Assembly: GCF_001557215.1 (NCBI RefSeq)
Contig: NZ_LSJM01000042.1
Coordinates: forward strand, 1-33,690
Length of the DNA stretch: 33,690 nt
Origin: Sphingomonas sp. CCH9-E2
GTDB taxonomy: Bacteria > Pseudomonadota > Alphaproteobacteria > Sphingomonadales > Sphingomonadaceae
Direction: 5' to 3'
Shown here: piece after piece, positions 18,820 to 26,153 of the stretch
Layout: the number at the start of each line of letters is the position of its first letter
Numbering within the stretch: position 1 is the first letter of the stretch
Notes under the pieces: generated by a model
Database searches by the model: none
What the model was told of the DNA's origin: nothing
What the model saw: the letters and a program-made list of their open reading frames with translations, nothing else
Translations under genes and position numbers: made by a program

Positions 18820-20363
18820 TGCGGCGGCGGACGCTGCTGGGTGCAGGCGCGGCGCTGTCCGCCCTGCCCTCCGCCGCGTTTGCCAAGGACGATCCGGTCG
18901 CCACCGGCACCACCGGCCGCTGGCAGGGCAAGCGCGAGGGAGCGGTCTCCGCCTTTCTCGGCATCCGCTACGGCAACGACACCAGCGGCACGCGCTTCCG
19001 CCCCGCGACCGCCCCGGCCCGCAGCCGCGATACGCTCCGCGCGACCGACTTCGCGGTCAACTGCCCGCAACGCAGCAACCTGCCCAATCAGGCCGAGGAC
19101 TGCCTGTTCCTCAACGTCTGGACGCCCGCGGCGAACCCGAATGCGCGCCGCCCGGTGATGGTCTACTTCCACGGCGGCGCTTACTCCAACGGCACCGTGA
19201 TCGAGCCGCAGGTGTTCGGCCAGACGCTGGCGGAGAAAGGCGATGTCGTCGTCGTCACCGTCAACCACCGGCTCAACGCGCTCGGCTATCTCTACCTCGC
19301 CCGGCTCGATCCGCGTTTTCCCGACAGCGGCAATCTCGGCCAGCTCGACCTCATCCTCGCCCTGCAATGGGTGCGCGACAACATCGCCGGGTTCGGCGGC
19401 GATCCGAACCGGGTGATGGTGTTCGGCCAGTCCGGCGGCGGTGCCAAGATCGCCACGCTGATGGGTATGCCCGCCGCCAAGGGCCTGTTCCGCAGCGCCG
19501 CGACGATGAGCGGGCAGCAGGTAACGGCCAGCGGTCCGTTGAACGCCACCGCGCGCGCCAGGGCGTTGCTCGCCAAGCTCAACGCCAACCCCAGTGACCT
19601 GATCGACATGCCCGTGCAGCGACTGGTCGAGGGTCTCTCCGCCGAAGACCCGATCCTTGGCGGCGGGGTCTATATGGGACCGGTGCTCGACATGAAGTGG
19701 CTGACCCGCCACCCCTTCTGGCCCGACGCCAACCCGCTCGGCAACGCCATCCCGCTGATCCTCGGCAATACGCGCGACGAGACCCGCGCCTTTATCGACC
19801 CCAAGAGCGAGGCGGTGCGCACGCTCGACTGGTCCAACCTCGCCGAGCGTATCGCGCCGCAGCTGCGCATCGACGCGCATCCCGAATGGGTGGTGGCGGA
19901 GTATCGCCGCCAATTCCCCGACTGGACCGCGCAGGACATTTTCTACGCCAGCACCACCGCCGGGCGCAGCTGGCGCGGACAGGTGATCGAGGCGGAGGAA
20001 CGGGCGAGGGCCGGCGTCCCCGCCTTTGTTTATCAGCTCGATTTCCAGTCGCCGATCGCGCCCGAACGCGGCGCAGCGCATACGCACGACATCCCGCTCG
20101 TCTTCGGCACGATCGGCGCGGAGGGAACGGCGTCGGGCACCGGCCCGGGCGCGCAGGCGGTGTCAGCGGCGATGCAGCGCGCCTTCGTCAACCTCGCCGC
20201 CACCGGCAATCCCAATGGCGCAGACGTGGCTGACTGGCCAAAATACACCCTGCCCGAGCGCCAGACGATGATCTTCGATACGCAGAGCCGGATCGAGGCC
20301 GACCCGCGCAAATGGCAGCGCGAGCTGTTCGCCCGCATCCCCTATATTCAGCCCGGGACCTGA
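18819..20363 (+). CDS. Exported type-B carboxylesterase
   Basis: This 514-residue protein belongs to the type-B carboxylesterase (COesterase) group of alpha/beta hydrolases. It has an N-terminal twin-arginine-like signal (MRRRTLLGAGAAL, ending near AFA), so it probably acts in the periplasm. Visible features are EDCLFLNVW at 93-101, the oxyanion HGGAY at 118-122, the nucleophile GQSGGG with Ser205, an acid in GNTRDE near 321, and a His in GAAHTHDIPLVFG near 421. The nucleophile elbow reads GQSGG rather than the commoner GESAG. Because it follows kdgK with a one-base overlap, it may remove ester groups from pectin fragments, but the substrate is not readable. A GTG one codon upstream could also start it. 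Confidence 0.82.
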   Translation: MRRRTLLGAGAALSALPSAAFAKDDPVATGTTGRWQGKREGAVSAFLGIRYGNDTSGTRFRPATAPARSRDTLRATDFAVNCPQRSNLPNQAEDCLFLNVWTPAANPNARRPVMVYFHGGAYSNGTVIEPQVFGQTLAEKGDVVVVTVNHRLNALGYLYLARLDPRFPDSGNLGQLDLILALQWVRDNIAGFGGDPNRVMVFGQSGGGAKIATLMGMPAAKGLFRSAATMSGQQVTASGPLNATARARALLAKLNANPSDLIDMPVQRLVEGLSAEDPILGGGVYMGPVLDMKWLTRHPFWPDANPLGNAIPLILGNTRDETRAFIDPKSEAVRTLDWSNLAERIAPQLRIDAHPEWVVAEYRRQFPDWTAQDIFYASTTAGRSWRGQVIEAEERARAGVPAFVYQLDFQSPIAPERGAAHTHDIPLVFGTIGAEGTASGTGPGAQAVSAAMQRAFVNLAATGNPNGADVADWPKYTLPERQTMIFDTQSRIEADPRKWQRELFARIPYIQPGT

Positions 20364-20932
20364 CCCGCCAGCACCGGCGCCAGCACCAGCCGGTCGAGGA
20401 TCGCCGCCACATCGTCCGCCGCCATGTCCGGCGCGCGGTCGAGCCACCAGGTCAGGATCGTCAGCGCCGCGCCGACCAGATGCGTCACCGCCAGCTCACG
20501 CGGCAGTCCGTCGGGCGTTTCGGCGGGGCTGGCCAGCGCCTGCGCGATCGCGCGCTGCGTTACCATCTGGCGCATCGGATCGCCCGCGCCGGTCAGGAGC
20601 GCGTGACACAGGGTGCGGCGCGACAGAACTTCGGCCGTCAGCGTGCGCACCAGCGCAAGCCGGTCGCCCTGCTGCAGCATCGGCAGCAGTTTCGCGAGCA
20701 GTTCGGCGATCAGCGCGTCGGCGACTTCGATCAGCAGTGCCGACAGGTCGGGATAATGGCGGAAGAAGGTGGCATAACCGACCTTGGCCCGATCGGTCAG
20801 CATCGCGACCGTGATCTCGCCGAACGGACGCTCCGCCACCAGTTCCACCAACGCTGTGCCGAGCGCCGCGCGGGAACGGAGAACGCGCGCATCGCTTGAA
20901 ACGCCGCTCCGCTTCGCTATCTTATGATCCAT
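20348..20932 (-). CDS. TetR/AcrR-family transcriptional regulator
   Basis: The 194-residue product has an N-terminal TetR helix-turn-helix (GEITVAMLTDRAKVGYATFFRHYPDLSALL, about residues 38-67) and a variable all-helical ligand domain, as in one-component repressors. It is divergent from the P450 gene with a gap of only 25 bp, and a palindrome overlapping its own start codon is the likely operator. It therefore probably represses itself and the P450 gene. The 3' end overlaps the convergent carboxylesterase gene by 16 bp. The inducer is unknown. Confidence 0.88.
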   Translation of the reverse strand: MDHKIAKRSGVSSDARVLRSRAALGTALVELVAERPFGEITVAMLTDRAKVGYATFFRHYPDLSALLIEVADALIAELLAKLLPMLQQGDRLALVRTLTAEVLSRRTLCHALLTGAGDPMRQMVTQRAIAQALASPAETPDGLPRELAVTHLVGAALTILTWWLDRAPDMAADDVAAILDRLVLAPVLAGQVPG

Positions 20933-20944
20933 TGTGTATCATAA
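20922..20944. promoter_or_regulatory. Palindromic operator at tetR-P450 divergent start
   Basis: Arms TTATGAT (20922-20928) and ATCATAA (20938-20944) are perfect inverted repeats around a 9-bp centre, and the inner CA/TG at 20930-20931/20935-20936 extends the symmetry. The site covers the tetR ATG (20930-20932) and lies 13 bp before the P450 ATG. The size and position are typical of a TetR dimer site. Binding here would block both genes. Confidence 0.7.
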
Positions 20945-20957
20945 CCCGGAGTGTGTC

Positions 20958-22124
20958 ATGTCCGCCCAGTCGCATCTTGCCAGCCCGCCGGCCCGCTGCC
21001 CGGTCGATCATGCGCGCGATGACCGCAAGTCCGCAAGCGTGGCGCGTGGCGGCCTGCTCAAGGCACCGGTGGTGTCCGGATATGAGGCAGTGCGCGCGGT
21101 GCTGCGCGACACCAACGGACGCCAGGCGGGGTTCAAGGCCGAGGTGATCGGCAAATATCGCGGCCAGGCGCGCCCGCCGATCCTGTTCCTGCATGGCGAG
21201 GCGCATCGCCGCCAGCGCAGCGGCACCGCGCGCTTCTTCACCCCGCGCGTGGTCGAGACGCGCTATCGCGAACTGATGGAGCGGACCAGCGACGCACTGA
21301 TCGCGCGACTGGTCCGGGATGGCGGCGGCGATCTCGACCGGCTGTCGCTCGACATGGCGGTCGCCGTCGCGGCGGAGATTGTCGGCCTGACCGAGAGCGA
21401 TATGGACGGCATGAGCCGTCGGCTCGACTCCTTCTTCAGCACCGCTTTCCAGGCCGGGCGCGGGAAGTTTGCCGAGATCATGAGCTTCCTGCTTGGCCAA
21501 TGGCGCATGCGGCGCTTCTATGCCAAGGATGTGAAGCCCGCGATTGCCGCACGCCGCGCCGCGCCGCGTGAGGACGTGATCTCGCACCTGCTGAGCGAGG
21601 GCTATAGCCCGCTCGACATCCTTACCGAATGCTTCACCTATGGCGCAGCGGGAATGGTGACGACGCGTGAGTTCATCACCATGGCCGGCTGGCATCTGCT
21701 CGAACGGCCCGAGTTGCGCGCGCAGTTCCTCGCCGCCGATGCCGATGGGCAGATCGCCATCCTCGAGGAAATCCTGCGGCTCGAACCTGTCGTCGGCACG
21801 CTCTACCGCCATGTCGAAGGCGGGACCGTCGCGCTCGACATTCGCTCGGCCAATGGCGATGCGGCGGCGGTCGGCGCCTGCCCGCACGCGCTCGACCCGG
21901 AGCGCGAGCGCGCGCCGCGCGTCACCGGCCCGGGACTGGCATTCGGCGATGGCGAGCACCGCTGCCCCGGCGCTGGCGTGGCGCTGCACGAATCCGCCGT
22001 GTTCCTCGACCGGCTGCTGCACGTCCCCGGCCTCAGGCTGGAGCGCGCGCCTGATGTCGGCTGGAATCCGCTGATCGCGGGGTACGAACTGCGCAACTGC
22101 CGCCTCGTTATCGACCCCACCTAG
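20958..22124 (+). CDS. Cytochrome P450
   Basis: This 388-residue protein is a bacterial class I-type P450 monooxygenase lacking a signal or membrane anchor. The heme-thiolate loop FGDGEHRCPG is at 329-338 with Cys336. The ExxR motif lies in EILRLE (Glu271/Arg274), and the I-helix stretch YGAAGMVTTRE is near 228-238. The N-terminal CPVDH and the ACPHALDPERE segment place it in a subfamily seen next to TetR genes. I chose ATG 20958, preceded by CGGAG. A GTG at 20934 would lie inside the operator. No ferredoxin or reductase gene is adjacent, and the substrate is unknown. It interrupts the pectin genes without an obvious role in them. Confidence 0.88.
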   Translation: MSAQSHLASPPARCPVDHARDDRKSASVARGGLLKAPVVSGYEAVRAVLRDTNGRQAGFKAEVIGKYRGQARPPILFLHGEAHRRQRSGTARFFTPRVVETRYRELMERTSDALIARLVRDGGGDLDRLSLDMAVAVAAEIVGLTESDMDGMSRRLDSFFSTAFQAGRGKFAEIMSFLLGQWRMRRFYAKDVKPAIAARRAAPREDVISHLLSEGYSPLDILTECFTYGAAGMVTTREFITMAGWHLLERPELRAQFLAADADGQIAILEEILRLEPVVGTLYRHVEGGTVALDIRSANGDAAAVGACPHALDPERERAPRVTGPGLAFGDGEHRCPGAGVALHESAVFLDRLLHVPGLRLERAPDVGWNPLIAGYELRNCRLVIDPT

Positions 22125-23704
22125 GAACCGCTGCGCAGCGCGCCGATCAGCGTGACCATGTGATCGATATAGGTGCCGGTCGAAATCCCGATCGGCCCGT
22201 CCTTGACGTCGAACGGCGACGTATCGCTGCTGTCGCCGACATTGCTCGACCGGAAATCGCCCGGGGCGACTTCCTTAGACCCCGGCCCGCGATAGGGGTG
22301 GCTGATCGCCTTGAGCTGCGTCGGCCACCAGCCCTCGGCGTTGAGCGACGCGACCAGTTCGGCCGCGCTCTTGCCGCCCGCGACATTCATGTCCGATCCC
22401 GGCTCGACCGCTGCGACCCAATAGGGCGACAGCGGCTGGCGCCCCTTCAGCAGCGGTGAATCCTTGGACACCGGCCCACCGGGGATCACCCGCAATTTCT
22501 CATATTCGCGGCGCAGCTTCGCCACGTCGACCGAGCGGCGCGGATTGTAATGGCCGATCGTGTGCGCGGGGTCGTGATCGGCATAATATGCGCCATTGAC
22601 CACGTTCGACCCGCGCCGATGCACCCAGAGCGGCTTGTTGGTGCCGATCTCGACAAAGGTCGGGAAATGCCTGTTTCCGAGGCGCAATTCCTCGGGCAGC
22701 CTTACGCTGTCGAGCCAGTCTAGCGCGGCCGGGATCGGCGCCAGATATTTCGCATTCCCGGTCAGGCGGTAGAATTCCATCAGGTCTTCGACGTTCGACG
22801 CGGTGGTATGCGTCACCAGCGCCTCGGGCTCATAAGTGCGTGCACCGGCGGGTGAGAAGTCCGCGCGGTGCTGCAACCCCCAGCCAGCCTGCGGCGCGGG
22901 CTGCTGGGTCTTGAGGTAGACGTCCATCGCCCGCTCGATCGCGGGCAGCACGCGCGGATCGCCGATCGCTTGGTGATAGGTCAGCAGCACGTCGATATTG
23001 TCGTGGATCACCCCGTCGTTGAAGGTGATCAGCCCGGTATAATCGGGCTTGCCGTGCAGCCCGCCGTCGCGCACCCGCGGCCAGCGCTGCGGCCAACCGC
23101 CAGTGTCGAGCTGGCTGGCGAAGATGAAGTTGATCGCCTTGTTCAGGCCGCGCTTGAAGCGCGCTTCGCGCTTTTCGACATAGAGGCGGATCAGGAAGCG
23201 GATCGCCTCGCCCGTCCCCTGATCGTCGAACGTCGCATTGCCCCAATGGTGCTGGAATTCCTCCATGCGCCAGGCATTCTTGCCGATCGTCTCGTACCAG
23301 CGTTTGGTCGAGGCAGGGCCGCCAAAGTCGATGAAATAGCCCCATCCTCCTGTCGGCAACTGCCCATCGATCAGCGCCTGCGCCGCCTTGGCCGCCGCCT
23401 GATAATAATATTCGTCGCCGGTCGCGTGATAGGCGTCGAGGTAAAGATGCCCCATCGTCGCGGTGCCCGGCGGCTGCACCCACACCATGGTCTTGTACGC
23501 TTCCAGCTCACCCCAGACACGCGAGCGATCGGGCAGATAGGACCACAGATACCCGCCGCGATAGGCGAGCTTTTCGACCATGAATTGCGTCGCCCGCTTC
23601 ATGGTCGCGGCAATCTCGGCAGTCGCCGGCGTCTGCGCGCGTGCCATTGCGGGGGTGAGCATCAGTGCGGCGGACGCGGCGAGCAGTTGGCGGCGGGCAA
23701 TCAT
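22121..23704 (-). CDS. Exported pectate lyase, PL10-like (PelA/Pel-15E type)
   Basis: This enzyme likely cleaves polygalacturonate by beta-elimination, releasing unsaturated oligogalacturonides. The 527-residue product begins with a signal (MIARRQLLAASAALMLTPAMARA) that has twin arginines. Repeated helical segments carry GGWGYFIDF (119-127), TGGWPQRWP (201-209) and LITFNDGVIHDNIDVLL (225-241). These resemble the alpha-toroid pectate lyases of family PL10. The C-terminal 200 residues are longer than the minimal catalytic domain and not recognised. It is the last gene of the minus-strand lyase operon: its ATG overlaps the ThuA-cupin stop as ATGA, and its TAG shares a CTAG with the stop of the convergent P450 gene. 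Confidence 0.78.
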   Translation of the reverse strand: MIARRQLLAASAALMLTPAMARAQTPATAEIAATMKRATQFMVEKLAYRGGYLWSYLPDRSRVWGELEAYKTMVWVQPPGTATMGHLYLDAYHATGDEYYYQAAAKAAQALIDGQLPTGGWGYFIDFGGPASTKRWYETIGKNAWRMEEFQHHWGNATFDDQGTGEAIRFLIRLYVEKREARFKRGLNKAINFIFASQLDTGGWPQRWPRVRDGGLHGKPDYTGLITFNDGVIHDNIDVLLTYHQAIGDPRVLPAIERAMDVYLKTQQPAPQAGWGLQHRADFSPAGARTYEPEALVTHTTASNVEDLMEFYRLTGNAKYLAPIPAALDWLDSVRLPEELRLGNRHFPTFVEIGTNKPLWVHRRGSNVVNGAYYADHDPAHTIGHYNPRRSVDVAKLRREYEKLRVIPGGPVSKDSPLLKGRQPLSPYWVAAVEPGSDMNVAGGKSAAELVASLNAEGWWPTQLKAISHPYRGPGSKEVAPGDFRSSNVGDSSDTSPFDVKDGPIGISTGTYIDHMVTLIGALRSGS

Positions 23705-24813
23705 TTACGCGGTACTCCTTCAAGCGGATAGGCAATGATCAGCACCAGCGGCTTTTCGCCGGTCTGGCGAATGCCGACCTGCGCGCCGGTGTAGAGATAG
23801 GCGGTCATTCCGGGGCTCAGCCGCGCGGTCTTGCCGTCGGAGCTGACCTCGCCCTCGCCGGAGACGACGGCATAGACCTCGTCATGGTCGATCGGATGCA
23901 CGCCGATTGCGGCGCCCTTGTGCAGCGCACGCTTGCGATATTCCATCATCCGGCCCGGCACGCCGTCGGTGATGCGCCAGGCGGTACTCATCCCGATGCG
24001 GCCATGCGGCGGCGGCTCTTGTACGCGCTTTGCGGCCTCCTCGATCACCACCATTGGTCGCGCGCCGCGCTTCGCCGCCCAGCCGATCCCGCCCATGACG
24101 TGATCGACCACGCGCGGATCGCTCCACGCCTCCTTGGTATGGCCAAGGCCAGTGTAGAAGACCTGCCCGCCCTCGAACCGATGCGCCCAGGCCACGGGGC
24201 GCGGATTGACGCCCTTCTCCCCGATCGATGCCGGATCAAGCGTCAGTAGCGGGCGCAGGCGCGGGTCGAGATCGTCGAACCAATACCATTCGTCGATCAG
24301 TTCAGCGGTGTCGGGAAAGCTGCGGATCGATGGATGGTCGAGCGGCGCGCGGGTCACCACGCCCTTGGGCGTCCCCGCCGGATGCCGGGCAAATCGCGCG
24401 CCCATCATCCGTCCATACCAGTCCCAATGGTAATGCGAATCCGCCGCGCCATGCACGCCGACGATCCCGCCCCCGCCACGCACGTAGGCGACCAGATTGT
24501 CTCGCCGCGCGCCCGTGAACCACTCGCTCTCCGGATCCTTGGGCTTGGTGGTGGTCGACAGCAGCACGATCGCGGCAAAGCGCTTCACCCGCGCCGCATC
24601 GTCGAACAGCGCCGGGTCCTCGCTGGTCGCGACGCGATAGTCCCTCGCCTGTGCGGCTTTGGTGATCGCGACAACCGCAGGCTCGATCGAGTCATGCCGC
24701 CAGCCGGTGGTGTGGCTGAAGATCAGGATTTCGGGTTGCAGCGCGATGCTGTGCGGCGGCGATGCCGCCCCACCCAGCAGGATCGCCGCCAGCAGCATCA
24801 GCATCGCCCGCAT
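23701..24813 (-). CDS. Exported ThuA-cupin fusion protein
   Basis: This 370-residue protein has a signal peptide (MRAMLMLLAAILLGGAAS), a ThuA-like domain and a C-terminal cupin. The ThuA part (about 28-255) includes ILIFSHTTGWRHDSI, GGGIVGVHGAADSHYHWDWYG and VFYTGLGH, resembling the glutamine-amidotransferase-like fold of trehalose-utilisation ThuA. The cupin (about 275-365) has motif 1 GVHPIDHDEVYAVVSGEG with His306, His310 and Glu312. The motif 2 histidine expected near 346 is Val. Function is unknown; a sugar-acid isomerase or binding role is a guess from context. It has a GAGGAGAG ribosome site, lies 32 bp after the PL1-like gene, and overlaps the PL10-like gene by 4 bases. Confidence 0.8.
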   Translation of the reverse strand: MRAMLMLLAAILLGGAASPPHSIALQPEILIFSHTTGWRHDSIEPAVVAITKAAQARDYRVATSEDPALFDDAARVKRFAAIVLLSTTTKPKDPESEWFTGARRDNLVAYVRGGGGIVGVHGAADSHYHWDWYGRMMGARFARHPAGTPKGVVTRAPLDHPSIRSFPDTAELIDEWYWFDDLDPRLRPLLTLDPASIGEKGVNPRPVAWAHRFEGGQVFYTGLGHTKEAWSDPRVVDHVMGGIGWAAKRGARPMVVIEEAAKRVQEPPPHGRIGMSTAWRITDGVPGRMMEYRKRALHKGAAIGVHPIDHDEVYAVVSGEGEVSSDGKTARLSPGMTAYLYTGAQVGIRQTGEKPLVLIIAYPLEGVPRK

Positions 24814-24845
24814 GTCACTCTCCTCGTCTCACGCGGGCGGTCCGC

Positions 24846-26153
24846 TCAGCCAGCGGCCAGCGCGTTCAGATAGTCTTCGACATTGGTATAGCCATTGCCG
24901 TTGCGATCGCCCGCGGAATCGTCGCGCTTGGGATCGAGCCCGCGCTGGCGCTCCCACCAATCGGGCATGCCGTCGCCATCGCTGTCCTGCGGCGCAGCGG
25001 TTGAGCGGAGTTCGGGCCAGCCGCCCACGTCGCGCTGGCTGTCGATCTGCTTGCCGGTGCGGGTGCGCACGCCCGCGACCACTGCCGCATCGACGCTGTC
25101 ACGGCTGCGCGACGCACCGGCGCGCGCCAGCACCGCCACCTCCACGCCCGCAGCCCCGGCACATCCGACCTGGGGCATCTCGACCGGAGCCGCGAGCTTC
25201 TGCGCGGGGTCGGCAATCCCGCTCACAAGCGACCACGGATCGGCTGGAACCACCCCGTCCATGGCATTGTCGGCGAACCACGACTTGGCCACCGGATTAC
25301 CCTCGTTGAACGCGATGGCCTTGGTCGATTGCGGCCCGCGGACATAGGCGTTGCCGACGAAATTGTACCGCGAGAGGCTGTCCTTGTCGGCATTGTAACC
25401 CGATCGCCCGCCGCCCCAATTGTAGAACAGGTTGCAGCGGAAATCGAAAAATGCCCCGTCGGGATCGGCGGCGGCGGGGGCGTAGTTGCCCGGACGCGGC
25501 ATCCGCGCGCTGTGGTTGGCCCAGAGGTTATGGTGAAAGCTCGCCCGCGCCCCGCGCCCGCCACGCACCAGGCTGCCATAGCCATGCTCGCCCTTGGCGT
25601 GCAGCGATCTGGTCAGCGAATCCGCGATGATCGACCATTGCACGGTGACATCGTACCAGCCCTCGCCCGGCTCGCCATAATTGCCCGACACCGACAGTGT
25701 TTCATCGACCGACCAGCTCGCCGACACATGGTCGAGGATGATCCGCCGCCCCGCGCGGATCCAGATCGCATCCGCCTCGGTCTTCGATTCATCGCCCAGC
25801 CGCGAGCGGATGAAGCGGATGACGACATCGTCCGCCTGTACCACCAAAGGATGATCGCGCAGCGTGATGCCGTCGCCCGGCGCGCTCTGCCCGGCGATCG
25901 TCACCCGCCCCTCGCGCACCGTCAGCGGCTTGGCCAGCTGGATCGTGCCGGAGACCGCGAACACGATGATGCGCGGCCCCTTGGCCTCGACCGCCGCGCG
26001 CAGGCTGCCGGGGCCGCTGTCGGCCAGATTGGAGACGATGAGCACCTTGCCGCCGCGCCCGCCGAGCGCGACTGCGCCCGCCCCCTCCGCCCCGGGAAAG
26101 GCGGGGAGCGGGGTCGCCGCCCCCGCAGACATCAGCAGCAGTGCGCTCAACAT
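24846..26153 (-). CDS. Exported pectate lyase, PL1-like beta-helix with C-terminal calcium-type repeat
   Basis: The 435-residue product resembles parallel beta-helix pectate lyases: PGAEGAGAVALGGRGGKV at the N-terminus, SLRAAVEAKGPRIIVFAVSGTI, VTIAGQSAPGDGITL and the calcium-site stretch LDHVSASWSVDETLSV near 140-155. HHNLWANHSARMPRPG follows. This fits a PL1-type lyase acting on polygalacturonate. The last 50 residues contain DSDGDGMPDWWE (390-401) and DRNGNGYTNVEDYLNAL (416-432), which look like EF-hand/dockerin-type calcium loops. The ATG shares one base with the receptor stop (TGATG). The short leader MLSALLLMSAGAAT has no basic residue, although the upstream in-frame codons encode RRRARGLL without a usual start. 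Confidence 0.82.
   Translation of the reverse strand: MLSALLLMSAGAATPLPAFPGAEGAGAVALGGRGGKVLIVSNLADSGPGSLRAAVEAKGPRIIVFAVSGTIQLAKPLTVREGRVTIAGQSAPGDGITLRDHPLVVQADDVVIRFIRSRLGDESKTEADAIWIRAGRRIILDHVSASWSVDETLSVSGNYGEPGEGWYDVTVQWSIIADSLTRSLHAKGEHGYGSLVRGGRGARASFHHNLWANHSARMPRPGNYAPAAADPDGAFFDFRCNLFYNWGGGRSGYNADKDSLSRYNFVGNAYVRGPQSTKAIAFNEGNPVAKSWFADNAMDGVVPADPWSLVSGIADPAQKLAAPVEMPQVGCAGAAGVEVAVLARAGASRSRDSVDAAVVAGVRTRTGKQIDSQRDVGGWPELRSTAAPQDSDGDGMPDWWERQRGLDPKRDDSAGDRNGNGYTNVEDYLNALAAG

Noticed and set aside
20934..20957. GTG start for the P450 gene at 20934
   Set aside because: It lies within the operator and lacks a ribosome site, whereas ATG 20958 has CGGAG at good spacing.
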